DNA from: an uncultured bacterium
GTDB taxonomy: Bacteria > Krumholzibacteriota > Krumholzibacteriia > LZORAL124-64-63
Assembly (NCBI GenBank): GCA_903912525.1
Contig: CAIWHK010000023.1
Span: 1 to 36,375, forward strand
Direction: 5' to 3'
DNA: 36,375 nt
Positions 24,161 to 32,568 of this stretch are shown piece by piece. The notes under the pieces were generated by a model. The model was given only the letters and a program-made list of their open reading frames with translations, was not told where the DNA came from and did no database searches. Both the position numbers and the translations under genes were made by a program. Each line of letters begins with the position of its first letter. The stretch's first letter is position 1.

Positions 24161-26478
24161 CCGACTTCGTGAACAACCGCGCCGGCGGCCCGCAGGTCGG
24201 CCGCAACGTCGCCAAGATCGACGCCTTCAAGCTGGCCCGCGGCGAGCCCGTCTACACCGACGACGTGCACCCGGCCGGCATGCTCTGGGCCAAGGTGCTC
24301 GGTTCGCCGCACGCGCACGCGCGCATCCTCGACGTCGACGCCGCGCGCGCGCTGGCGCTGCCGGGCGTCGTGGACGTCGCCTGGCACAGGCAGGTCAAGC
24401 CGATCCTGCACACCCGCGCCGGCCAGAGCCATCCCGAGCCTTCCCCGTACGACACGGTCATCATGCCGGACAAGGCGCGGCACATCGGCGACCGCGTGGC
24501 CGTCGTCGTGGCCGAGTCGCTGGCGATCGCCGAGCAGGCGCTCGGCCTGATCGACGTGAAGTACGAGGTGCTGCCGGCCCTGACCGACATGGACGAGGCG
24601 CTGGCGCGCACCGACGTGCTGGTGCACGAGGTCGCCGACCCGCGCGGCATCGCCGAGGGCGGCCGCAGCAACGTGGCCGCGCGCATCGACAAGCAGGTGG
24701 GCGACGTCAGTGCCGCGCTGAAGACGTGCGACCACGTCGTCGAGCGCACCTACTGGCTGCCGCGCGTGCAGGCCAGCCACATCGAGCCGCATGTTGCCAT
24801 CGCCTGGCTGGACGAGGATGGCCGCCTGGTCGTGCGCACCAGCACGCAGGTGCCGTTCCACCTGCGGAGGATCCTGGCGCGCATCCTCGAGCTCAAGGAA
24901 GCGGATGTCCGCGTGATCAAGCCGCGCGTGGGCGGCGGCTTCGGCGACAAGCAGGAAATGGTGATGGAGGACCTGGTCGCCCTGATGGCGTTGCGCACGA
25001 AGCGCCCGGTGCGGCTCGAGTTCACGCGGGTCGAGGAACTGACCAGCGCCCGCTGCCGCCACCCGCAGCGCATCGTGATGACGACCGGCGTGATGAACGA
25101 CGGCACGATCATCGCCAACCGCATGAACGTGACGGCGGACACCGGCGCCTACGGCAGCCACGCGCTGACCGTGCAGGGCAACACGGGGCAGAAGGTGCTG
25201 CCGATGTACCCGTGCGCGAACATCCACTTCCAGGTCACGTGCCTGTACACGAACAACCCGATCAGCGGCGCCTTCCGCGGCTACGGCGCGCCGCAGGGCT
25301 GCTTCGCGCTGGAAAGCCACATCGACGAGGTGGCGAAGGTCCTGGGCATGGACCGGCTCGAACTGCGCAGGAAGAACCACATCCGGCTCGGCGACACCGA
25401 CCCGCTGTCGGCCAAGCTGGGCGAGGGGCGCGAAGGCCTGTCCCGCGTGATCCGCAGCACTGGCCTGGAAACGGCCATCGAACTCGGCTGTGAGGCCATC
25501 GGCTGGACGAAGAAGCGCCCGCCGTCGGCGCCGCACCTGAAGCGGGGGCTGGGCATGGCGCTGGCCATGCAGGGATCGGGCATCGCGGGCGTGGACTGGG
25601 GCGCGGCCACCGTCAAGTTGAACGAGGACGGCTCGGTGAACCTGCTGGTCGGCGCGACCGACATCGGACAGGGTTCCGATACGGTGTTGGCGCAGATGTG
25701 CGCGCAGGAGCTGGGTATCAGCTACGAGAAGGTGCGCGTACTCAGCTCGGACACCGACCTGACGCCGTTCGACGTGGGCGCCTATGCGTCGAGCACGACT
25801 TACGTCTCCGGGGGCGCGGTGGTCAAGGCGACGCAGCAGATGCGCGACCAGTTGGCGGCCGTGTTCGCCGAGAAGTGGGCGTGCGCGGCCGGGGAGGTCG
25901 TGTTCGGCGACGACAACGTCAGCTGCGGCCCGGGCAAGGCCATGACGATGGCGGAGTTGGCCAGCCATGCGCTCTACGCGGCCAAGATGCAGCCGGCGGC
26001 TACGGCCAGCCACATGTCCAACGAGTCGCCGCCGCCGTTCGCGGCCCAATTCGCCGATGTCGAGGTGGACTCGGGAACCGGCGAGGTCTTTTTGCGTAGA
26101 TTCGTCTCTGCGGTCGACTGCGGGACGCCCATCCACCCCGACCTGGTCGAGGGCCAGATCGAGGGGGCCGTCTCCCAGGCGATCGGCTACGCCCTGTTCG
26201 AGGAAGTCATCGTCGATGGGGCCGGCAAGGTGAAGAACCCGAACTTCCTGGACTACAAGATCGCTTCGGCGCTCGACATGCCGGAGATGGTCACGATCCT
26301 GGTTCCCACCGTGGAACCGAGCGGCCCCTACGGGGTCAAGGCGGCAGGCGAGGTGCCCATCGACGGGCCCGCGCCGGCCATCGTCAATGCCATCTGCGAC
26401 GCGGTGGGCGTCCGGCTCTGCCGGATCCCTGCCACCCCTGAACGCGTGTGGCGCCAGATCAAGGAGGCAGGCGAATGA
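24157..26478 (+). CDS. Xanthine-dehydrogenase-family molybdopterin-binding (catalytic) subunit
   Basis: The 773-residue protein contains the aldehyde oxidase/XDH a/b hammerhead domain (about 20-130) and both molybdopterin-binding domains. RVGGGFGDKQE lies near 258, SGAFRGYGAPQG near 371, GATDIGQGSDTV in the second half, and the catalytic glutamate is E732 in VKAAGEVPIDGPA. Known: the family hydroxylates purines or N-heterocycles using water; in the purine clusters the homologue is XdhD. The operon position opposite an 8-oxoguanine deaminase and the presence of ssnA, ygeY and ygeW in the window make a purine substrate likely (xanthine/hypoxanthine or a urate-pathway intermediate), but this cannot be fixed from sequence. 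The ATG overlaps the previous stop, and its stop overlaps the start of the LpoB-like gene. Confidence 0.93.
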   Translation: MTDFVNNRAGGPQVGRNVAKIDAFKLARGEPVYTDDVHPAGMLWAKVLGSPHAHARILDVDAARALALPGVVDVAWHRQVKPILHTRAGQSHPEPSPYDTVIMPDKARHIGDRVAVVVAESLAIAEQALGLIDVKYEVLPALTDMDEALARTDVLVHEVADPRGIAEGGRSNVAARIDKQVGDVSAALKTCDHVVERTYWLPRVQASHIEPHVAIAWLDEDGRLVVRTSTQVPFHLRRILARILELKEADVRVIKPRVGGGFGDKQEMVMEDLVALMALRTKRPVRLEFTRVEELTSARCRHPQRIVMTTGVMNDGTIIANRMNVTADTGAYGSHALTVQGNTGQKVLPMYPCANIHFQVTCLYTNNPISGAFRGYGAPQGCFALESHIDEVAKVLGMDRLELRRKNHIRLGDTDPLSAKLGEGREGLSRVIRSTGLETAIELGCEAIGWTKKRPPSAPHLKRGLGMALAMQGSGIAGVDWGAATVKLNEDGSVNLLVGATDIGQGSDTVLAQMCAQELGISYEKVRVLSSDTDLTPFDVGAYASSTTYVSGGAVVKATQQMRDQLAAVFAEKWACAAGEVVFGDDNVSCGPGKAMTMAELASHALYAAKMQPAATASHMSNESPPPFAAQFADVEVDSGTGEVFLRRFVSAVDCGTPIHPDLVEGQIEGAVSQAIGYALFEEVIVDGAGKVKNPNFLDYKIASALDMPEMVTILVPTVEPSGPYGVKAAGEVPIDGPAPAIVNAICDAVGVRLCRIPATPERVWRQIKEAGE

Positions 26479-27068
26479 CCGGATACATCGCGCGAATCAT
26501 GCTGGTAGTGGCGGCCGTGGCGGCCCTGGGCGGCTGCGCGTCCCAGAAGGAAGTCATCCGGACCGATGCCGGCGAGCGCATCGACCTTTCGGGCAACTGG
26601 AACGACACCGACGCCCAGCAGGTGTCGGCGGCCCTGGCCGACCAGATCACGCTCGGGCCGTGGATCGAGAACTTCCTGGCCGAGAAGGGCAAGAAGCCGA
26701 CCCTGATCATCGCCCCGGTACGGAACAAGACGGCCGAGCACATCGCCACCAAGACACTGGTGGACGAGCTCGAGCGCGACTTCATCAACGGCGGGCGCGT
26801 GCGCATCGTGGCTTCGTCCGAGGAACGCGAGCAGGTCCGCGAGGAACGCGCCGACCAGCAGGAGTTCTCCTCGCCCGAGACGATGAAGAAGTGGGGCCGC
26901 GAGAAGGGCGCCGACGTCATGCTGATCGGCGAGATCAACCAGATCGTCGACAGCGAGGGCAAGCAGTCGGTCCGCTACTACCAGGTCGATTGCTACCTGG
27001 TCGACCTCCAGGACAATACGAAGCTCTGGGCGGGCTTCGAGAAGATCAAGAAGTTCATCAAGGGCTGA
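26475..27068 (+). CDS. LpoB-like lipoprotein (penicillin-binding-protein activator family)
   Basis: The 197-residue protein has a lipoprotein signal peptide with lipobox ALGGC, lipidation at C21. The remainder fits the LpoB/PF13036 family: DLSGNWNDTDAQQVSAALADQI, PTLIIAPVRNKTAEHIATKTL and GADVMLIGEINQI. Known: LpoB is an outer-membrane lipoprotein that activates the peptidoglycan synthase PBP1b in enterobacteria; broader homologues are of unproven role. AAGGAGG lies 7 nt before the ATG, which itself overlaps the stop of the molybdenum subunit (ATGA). The next gene is a COG3014-like lipoprotein, a frequent partner of LpoB-type genes. The pair therefore looks like a cell-envelope unit transcribed with the hydroxylase, an odd association. 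Confidence 0.85.
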   Translation: MTGYIARIMLVVAAVAALGGCASQKEVIRTDAGERIDLSGNWNDTDAQQVSAALADQITLGPWIENFLAEKGKKPTLIIAPVRNKTAEHIATKTLVDELERDFINGGRVRIVASSEEREQVREERADQQEFSSPETMKKWGREKGADVMLIGEINQIVDSEGKQSVRYYQVDCYLVDLQDNTKLWAGFEKIKKFIKG

Positions 27069-27072
27069 CGAC

Positions 27073-28587
27073 ATGGCCCTCGACATCCGCACGCCGGGCC
27101 GGCGGTCCCCCGGGATCGCCGGCCGGTTCCCGGGCATCCGCGCCCGCGTCGCCGCGTGCCTCGCGGGCGCGGTCATGCTGGCCGCCCTGGCCGGCTGCGC
27201 CGGCTATTCCGCGAAGATGGTCGACCTCAGGCCCCAGTTGGCGACCGGCGACTACGTCGGCGCGCTCAAGACGATCGACGACGGCGCCGGCGGCCATGAT
27301 GTGCTGTTGACGTGGCTCGAGCGCGGGCTGGTGCTGCGCCACGCCGGGCGCTTCGCCGAGAGCAACGAGGCCTTCGCGGCCGCCGAGCGCACGGCCGACT
27401 CCCTGTTCGGCCGCTCGCTTGCCGAGGGCGCCGTTGCGCTGCTGACTTCCGACGCCAACGTCGCCTACCGCGCGCGACCCTACGAGATGGCGCTCGTGCC
27501 CTATTACAAGGCCCTGAACTACGAGGATCTCGGCCAGCCGGCAGAGGCCGTCGTCGAGGCGCGTCGTGCCAGCCAGGTCCTGGCGAAGTACGTCGACGCC
27601 ACGCTGGGCGCGGTGCGCGAGCAGGACCGCGGCGACCTGCAGAAGGTGCGCAACGACGCGTTCCTGCTGTGGTTGAGCGGCATGCTCTACGAGGCTGACG
27701 GCGAACTGAACGACGCCTTCATCGCCTATCGCAACGCGGCGGTCGCCTTCGAGCAGAACGCCGGGCTGCTGGGGCTCGAGGCCCCGGCCGCGCTGGCGGG
27801 CGACCTGGCCCGCACCGCCGACCGGCTGGGGTTCGTTCCCGAACTGCGCGACGCCGCGGTGGCCAGCCCCTCGGTGTTTGCCGATTGCGGCGACACCACC
27901 GCCGACCTGCGGATCGTGCGCGCTGCCGGGCGCGGACCCGCGGGCACCGGCGAACTGGTTTTGATGGTGGAGACCGGCTACGTGCCGCCCTTCGCGCAGG
28001 AGCGCATCGACTTCCCGGTCTTCAAGGGACAGGACGACGAGGATCGCGAGCGCTGGGGCTGGTCGCTCTGGGACGGCCGCGACCGGTGGCACGCCGCCGG
28101 CGCCGGTCGCGAGGTGGAGTACTGGGTCTCGGTTGCGGCCCCGGCATTGCAGGACGCATCGGTGGCGCCGTACGCAGGTGTCCGCGTCAGTGCGGGCACG
28201 GCGAGGGGCTATGCCGTCGGCACGCGGGCGGTTGACCTGGGCCGGGCGGCGCGCGTGACCTTCGACGCCGAGAAGCCGGCGATCATGGTGCGCACGATTG
28301 CGCGCGGGCTGACCAAGTACCTGGCGACGCGCAGCGCCGGGAAATTGGGCAAGGGCGCGGGGTTCCTGGCCAACCTGCTGGGCGCGGCCACCGAAGCCGC
28401 CGACACGCGCAGCTGGCTGACGCTGCCGCGGCAGGTGCACGTCGTGCGCCTGGCGCTGCCGCCGGGCCGACACGACCTGCGCCTCGAGTTGCTGGGCGCC
28501 GATGGGCGCGTGGCCCGTGAGGTGAACCTGGACGGCGTCGTGGTCAGGCCAGGGGCCTGGACCTTCGCATCACAACGCATCTTCTGA
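27073..28587 (+). CDS. COG3014-like TPR-containing lipoprotein
   Basis: The 504-residue protein has a late signal sequence with lipobox LAALAGC, lipidation at C42; the first 20 residues are basic and may be an over-long start. Residues about 50-250 form alpha-helical repeats of TPR texture (ALNYEDLGQPAEAVVEARRA, MLYEADGELNDAFIAYRNA). The C-terminal half is beta-rich with VLMVETGYVPPFAQERIDFP and LPPGRHDLRLEL. I recognise it as similar to COG3014 proteins, which are envelope-associated and often adjacent to lpoB. It starts 4 nt after the LpoB-like stop. Function unknown; no catalytic motif. Confidence 0.75.
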   Translation: MALDIRTPGRRSPGIAGRFPGIRARVAACLAGAVMLAALAGCAGYSAKMVDLRPQLATGDYVGALKTIDDGAGGHDVLLTWLERGLVLRHAGRFAESNEAFAAAERTADSLFGRSLAEGAVALLTSDANVAYRARPYEMALVPYYKALNYEDLGQPAEAVVEARRASQVLAKYVDATLGAVREQDRGDLQKVRNDAFLLWLSGMLYEADGELNDAFIAYRNAAVAFEQNAGLLGLEAPAALAGDLARTADRLGFVPELRDAAVASPSVFADCGDTTADLRIVRAAGRGPAGTGELVLMVETGYVPPFAQERIDFPVFKGQDDEDRERWGWSLWDGRDRWHAAGAGREVEYWVSVAAPALQDASVAPYAGVRVSAGTARGYAVGTRAVDLGRAARVTFDAEKPAIMVRTIARGLTKYLATRSAGKLGKGAGFLANLLGAATEAADTRSWLTLPRQVHVVRLALPPGRHDLRLELLGADGRVAREVNLDGVVVRPGAWTFASQRIF

Positions 28588-28604
28588 CGAACGGGGAGGC
28601 AGAC

Positions 28605-28970
28605 ATGGCAAGCCTGATCGCCGGTCCGACCATCATCGAAGCCGCGGGCAACCTGCCCAAGAAGATCGAGGAGTTCTTCGGGCACGTGAACTCCGGCACC
28701 GGCGCGGTGAGCATCGCCCGCATGACCAGCCCCCCGGGCTGGGTCGAGCCGGGGCAGACGCCGGCATTCGACGAGTACACCGTCGTGCTGGCTGGCGTGC
28801 TGCGCGTGGAAACCCGGCGGGGCGCGCTGGACGTCGGCGCCGGCCAGGCCGTCCTGTGCCCGGCCGGCGAGTGGGTTCGTTACGGTTCGCCGGACCCGGC
28901 GGGCGCCCACTACATCGCGGTCTGCCTGCCGGCATTCTCGCCCGCCACCGTCCACCGCGACGCTGACTGA
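28605..28970 (+). CDS. Single-domain cupin protein
   Basis: The 121-residue protein is a small beta-barrel cupin. FDEYTVVLAGVLRVETRRG and LDVGAGQAVLCPAGEWVRYG correspond to the two cupin motifs. Only part of the usual His/Glu metal set is present (E57 in FDEYT and no HxH), so metal binding is uncertain. GGGGAGG precedes the ATG. It is 17 nt downstream of the COG3014-like gene and 27 nt upstream of a class-V aminotransferase-fold gene, so it probably belongs to the same transcript. It could bind a small polar ligand or act as an isomerase; no known function is recognised. Confidence 0.75.
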   Translation: MASLIAGPTIIEAAGNLPKKIEEFFGHVNSGTGAVSIARMTSPPGWVEPGQTPAFDEYTVVLAGVLRVETRRGALDVGAGQAVLCPAGEWVRYGSPDPAGAHYIAVCLPAFSPATVHRDAD

Positions 28971-28997
28971 GGCGTCGCCCACCACGAGGTCACGCAT

Positions 28998-30701
28998 TTG
29001 GAGCCCCACGTGAACGCCCAGGTGAACGCCCTCGTCGAGCGCATCCGCGAGGGCATCATCGGCGACGACCGTTCGCTGGACGGGCCCTACGGACCGCGGC
29101 GGTTGACCTATGCCGACTACACCGCCAGCGGCCGCTCGCTGGCGTTCATCGAGGATTTCCTGCGCCAGGAAGTGCTGCCCCTCTACGCGAACACGCACAC
29201 CGAGACGTCGAGCACCGGCCTGTGGACGACACGCTTTCGTGAGGATGCCCGCCGGGTGATCCTCGACGCGGTCGGCGGCACGGACGACGACGTGGTCATC
29301 TTCTGCGGCGCGGGCGCCACCGGCGCCATCAACAAGCTGGTCGACATCCTGAACCTGCGGCTGCCGCGGGACCTCGACGAGCGCTTCGGGCTGTCGGCGC
29401 ACATCCCGGCCGGTGCGCGGCCGGTGGTCTTCATCGGTCCCTACGAGCACCACTCGAACGAACTGCCCTGGCGCGAGACCATCGCCGATGTGGTGACGAT
29501 CGCCGAGGACCTGGACGGGCGCATCGACCAGGCGCACCTCGCGCGCGAGTTGGCACGGTATGCGGCGCGGCCGCTGAAGATCGGCAGCTTCTCGGCGGCC
29601 AGCAACGTGACGGGTATCGTCTCGGACACGGCCGGGATCTCGACCCTGCTGCATGCGCACGGCGCCCTGGCGCTGTGGGATTTCGCGGCGGCGGCGCCGT
29701 ACGTCAAGATCGAGATGAACCTGCGGGGGGCCGGGCCCGACGGCGCGCTGGCGTACAAGGACGCCGTCTTCATCTCGCCCCACAAGTTCATCGGCGGCCC
29801 GGGCACGCCGGGCGTGCTGGTGGTCAAGCGCCGCCTGGTCGCCAACACGGTGCCCACGGTGCCGGGCGGCGGCACCGTCTCGTACGTCAGCCCCGACGGG
29901 CACACCTACCTGACCGACCATGCGCATCGCGAAGAGGGCGGCACGCCGGCGATCATCGAGGCGATCCGGGCCGGGCTCGTCTTCCACCTGAAGGAGGCCG
30001 TCGGCGCTGCGAACATCGAGGAACTCGAAAGGGGATTCGTGCAGCGCGCGATCGCGGCGTGGGCGGCCAACCCGGACATCCGTATCCTGGGCAACCTGAC
30101 CGCGCAGCGGCTGTCGATCGTCTCGTTCGTCGTTCGTCGCGGCGAGCGCCTTTTGCACCACAACTTCGTCGTGGCGCTGCTCAACGACCTGTTCGGGATC
30201 CAGGCGCGCGGCGGTTGCTCGTGCGCCGGTCCGTACGGCCACCGTTTGCTGGGCATCGACCCGGCCCACAGCCACCGCTTCGAGGCGGCGATCAACGCCG
30301 GCAGCGAGGGCATCAAGCCCGGCTGGGTGCGTGTGAACTTCAACTACTTCATCAGCGAGCCGGTGTTCACCTTCATCATCGAGGCGGTGGACTTCATCGC
30401 GCGCGAAGGTTGGCGATTCCTGCCTGACTACGCCTTCGACCCCGTCAGTGGCGTGTGGCGCCACCGGAACGCCGCCGTGGCGACGGCCGACGGGCTCGGC
30501 GCCATCAGCTATGTCGACGGGCGCCTGACCTGGCGGACCGACCGCCGGACAGAGCCCCAGTCGGCCCTCGCCGGCTACCTGGACGAAGCGCGACGCCTGG
30601 CCGCCGCCCACGGGGACAGGGGCGGGCGACCGGACGATCCTGCGCCGTCGGCGGAGTGGGAGAGCCTGCGCTGGTTCCCCCTGCCCGGCGACGTGGGCTG
30701 A
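28998..30701 (+). CDS. Class-V aminotransferase-fold PLP protein (cysteine-desulfurase-like)
   Basis: The 567-residue protein begins at TTG 28998 with GAGGT 7 nt upstream; a GTG four codons later is the alternative. The PLP lysine is in DAVFISPHKFIGGPGTPG, preceded by the WDFAAAAPY aspartate that pairs with the PLP ring. ADYTASGRSL and YANTHTETSSTG mark the N-terminal substrate loop. The RGGCSCAGPYGHRLLGI segment near residue 410 carries two cysteines at the place of the catalytic cysteine of NifS/SufS enzymes. Known: class-V enzymes include cysteine desulfurases, kynureninase and ureidoglycine-glyoxylate aminotransferase. The protein is longer than SufS (about 410) because of a C-terminal extension of about 90 residues. 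No scaffold (SufU, IscU) or SufBCD gene adjoins it. Substrate unknown. Confidence 0.8.
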   Translation: MEPHVNAQVNALVERIREGIIGDDRSLDGPYGPRRLTYADYTASGRSLAFIEDFLRQEVLPLYANTHTETSSTGLWTTRFREDARRVILDAVGGTDDDVVIFCGAGATGAINKLVDILNLRLPRDLDERFGLSAHIPAGARPVVFIGPYEHHSNELPWRETIADVVTIAEDLDGRIDQAHLARELARYAARPLKIGSFSAASNVTGIVSDTAGISTLLHAHGALALWDFAAAAPYVKIEMNLRGAGPDGALAYKDAVFISPHKFIGGPGTPGVLVVKRRLVANTVPTVPGGGTVSYVSPDGHTYLTDHAHREEGGTPAIIEAIRAGLVFHLKEAVGAANIEELERGFVQRAIAAWAANPDIRILGNLTAQRLSIVSFVVRRGERLLHHNFVVALLNDLFGIQARGGCSCAGPYGHRLLGIDPAHSHRFEAAINAGSEGIKPGWVRVNFNYFISEPVFTFIIEAVDFIAREGWRFLPDYAFDPVSGVWRHRNAAVATADGLGAISYVDGRLTWRTDRRTEPQSALAGYLDEARRLAAAHGDRGGRPDDPAPSAEWESLRWFPLPGDVG

Positions 30702-30826
30702 GCACCGGCCGTCCCCGGACCCGTCGCCGTGAAATGCCCGTTCCCCGGCGCGCCGCCGCCGTGTTAGCGTGCCCGCACATCGCATGCATGACAGCGGGGC
30801 CTGGTCACCAACCCGGGGGGGGGACG

Positions 30827-31990
30827 ATGGCGCGCCCGCGCATCCTGTTCCAAATGATCATCTGCCTTCTGGCCGCGGGAGCCGGTCGCGCGGGCGCCAC
30901 CACCTGGCGCGTGGAACTCGACGGCTCCGGGGATTTCACCGACATCCAGCCGGCGGTCGACGCCGCCGCGGCCGGCGACACCATCCTGGTCGGTCCCGGG
31001 CGTTTCGACACGCTGCGGCCGGCGCCAGGCAAGGCGGACCTCCCGCAGGCGATCGTCGCCGTCGCGCAGGCCGACCTGACGATCATCGGCGCGGGCCGCG
31101 ACCTGACACTGATCGGGCCCGAGAACTGGTACGCCCCGGCCGGCGCCTGGCCGACCGGCATTCGCGGCAATGGTGATCAGGTGCTGCGCCTGCGCTCATT
31201 GACGGTCGAGCACCTGCCGCGCGCCGTGGACTGGGCCGCCGGGTCGGTGGACCTCGGCGACTGCCTGCTGCGCGGCGGCGGCTCCGGTTTCTACGGCCTG
31301 TTCAGCGGGGCCGCCCAGGGCGTGGTGCAGGACTGCGCCTTCGAGACGACCGAGGAGGACGGCTTTGCCGTCTGGCTGGAACAGTCGACGTCGTTCACCA
31401 TCGCCGATTCGCGATTCGACGGGATCGGCGTGGGCGTGGCCGTCGCCGGCTCAGCGCAGGGCGTGTCGATCGCCGGCTGCGCATTCGCCGGCTCGTTCGC
31501 CGCGATCACGTTTGGTGACGCCGCGTCCGGTTCGGTTTCCGACTGCACGGTCGCCGGTGCGGCCGTGATGTCCCTGTCCGTCAGCGGCGGCGCGCACGTC
31601 ACCGTGGACGGGTTCTCGGTCGACGGCGGCGACAACGGGATCACCGCCGGCAGCGGCGCGGTCGTCACGGTGCACGCGTCCGCCATCGAACACACGCTCG
31701 TCGCGGGCGTGAGTGTCATTGGCGATGCCGTCGTCACCGTGCACGGCAGCCACCTGCTGCCGAACTCGGGCTACGCCGTCAGCAGCTTCCTGTATCCGGG
31801 CGTGCCCGTGGTCCTCGATTTCACGGGCAATTTCTGGGGCACGACCGACGTCGCGGCCATCGCCGCGCTCATCCACGACAGCGTCGACGACGCGTCGATC
31901 CACTGCACGGTGGACTTCGCGGGCGCGTCGGCGACCCCGCTGGGCGAGACCCCGACCTCGTGGGGCGACCTGAAGGCCAGCTTCCGCTGA
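30827..31990 (+). CDS. Secreted right-handed beta-helix (pectate-lyase-like) protein with C-terminal SWGDLKASFR motif
   Basis: The 387-residue protein has a signal peptide (MARPRILFQMIICLLAAGAG, cleavage near residue 25) and a pectin-lyase-like beta-helix. It opens with DGSGDFTDIQPAVDAAAAGD and LVGPGRF, then repeats of about 22 residues with the texture VSIAGCAFAGSFAAITFGDAASG. No catalytic residues of polysaccharide lyases are evident, and it may be a surface or matrix protein. The end, TSWGDLKASFR, matches the lamin-tail protein at 4580-5221. The start ATG 30827 follows a run of nine G (30815-30823). A 125-nt gap separates it from the aminotransferase-fold gene; no clear promoter is seen there. 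Confidence 0.75.
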   Translation: MARPRILFQMIICLLAAGAGRAGATTWRVELDGSGDFTDIQPAVDAAAAGDTILVGPGRFDTLRPAPGKADLPQAIVAVAQADLTIIGAGRDLTLIGPENWYAPAGAWPTGIRGNGDQVLRLRSLTVEHLPRAVDWAAGSVDLGDCLLRGGGSGFYGLFSGAAQGVVQDCAFETTEEDGFAVWLEQSTSFTIADSRFDGIGVGVAVAGSAQGVSIAGCAFAGSFAAITFGDAASGSVSDCTVAGAAVMSLSVSGGAHVTVDGFSVDGGDNGITAGSGAVVTVHASAIEHTLVAGVSVIGDAVVTVHGSHLLPNSGYAVSSFLYPGVPVVLDFTGNFWGTTDVAAIAALIHDSVDDASIHCTVDFAGASATPLGETPTSWGDLKASFR

Positions 31991-32016
31991 CGCGGACGGC
32001 CTGCTGAAGGAGAGCG

Positions 32017-32568
32017 ATGAACGCCTATGCCGCCTGGGTGGCGCAGAACCCCTGGCTGTCAGCCGCGCTGCAGTTCGCCGTGCTCGGCACGCTGGGCGAG
32101 ATCGTGGCCGCGAGCGCCCGCAACCGTGTGTTCGCGCTGCCCTGCTCGCCGGGACGACTGTCGTTGAAGGTCGTCGCCTGGGCCGTGCTGGGCCTGGTGA
32201 TCAAGGCAGGCTTCGTCGGCATGAAGGGGTTCACCGAGGCGCTGCTCGCGCGCGGGGTCCTGCCGGCGTGGTGTGCCGCGGGCCTCGGCCATGCGTTTGC
32301 GTTGTCGGTGCTCACGAACGTGTTCTTCGGACCGCAGATGATGGCCTTCCACCGCTGGGAGGACAACCTCATCCTCGGGCGCCGCGACTGGTCAGGGATG
32401 GCCACCGCCTGGCGAACGCTCATCTGGTTCTGGATCCCGGCGCACACCATCACGTTCAGCCTGCCGCGTGACTACCAGATCGGCCTTGCCGCCGTGTGGG
32501 GGCTGGTGCTGGGGATCATCCTGGGCTGGTCGGTCGGCGAGCGCCGCGTCAGTCGCCGAGTATCCTGA
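32017..32568 (+). CDS. Small integral membrane protein, Mpv17/PMP22-like
   Basis: The 183-residue protein has about four to five membrane segments. A region from about 105 to 175 (FGPQMMAFHRWEDNLI, WRTLIWFWIPAHTITFSLP, VWGLVLGIILGW) resembles the conserved C-terminal part of Mpv17/PMP22 family proteins. These are mostly eukaryotic organelle membrane channels, though bacterial relatives exist. AAGGAG lies just before the ATG. Its last 20 nt overlap the end of the convergent GT9 gene. The similarity is short and I rate the family assignment as moderate; the membrane nature is clear. Confidence 0.6.
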   Translation: MNAYAAWVAQNPWLSAALQFAVLGTLGEIVAASARNRVFALPCSPGRLSLKVVAWAVLGLVIKAGFVGMKGFTEALLARGVLPAWCAAGLGHAFALSVLTNVFFGPQMMAFHRWEDNLILGRRDWSGMATAWRTLIWFWIPAHTITFSLPRDYQIGLAAVWGLVLGIILGWSVGERRVSRRVS

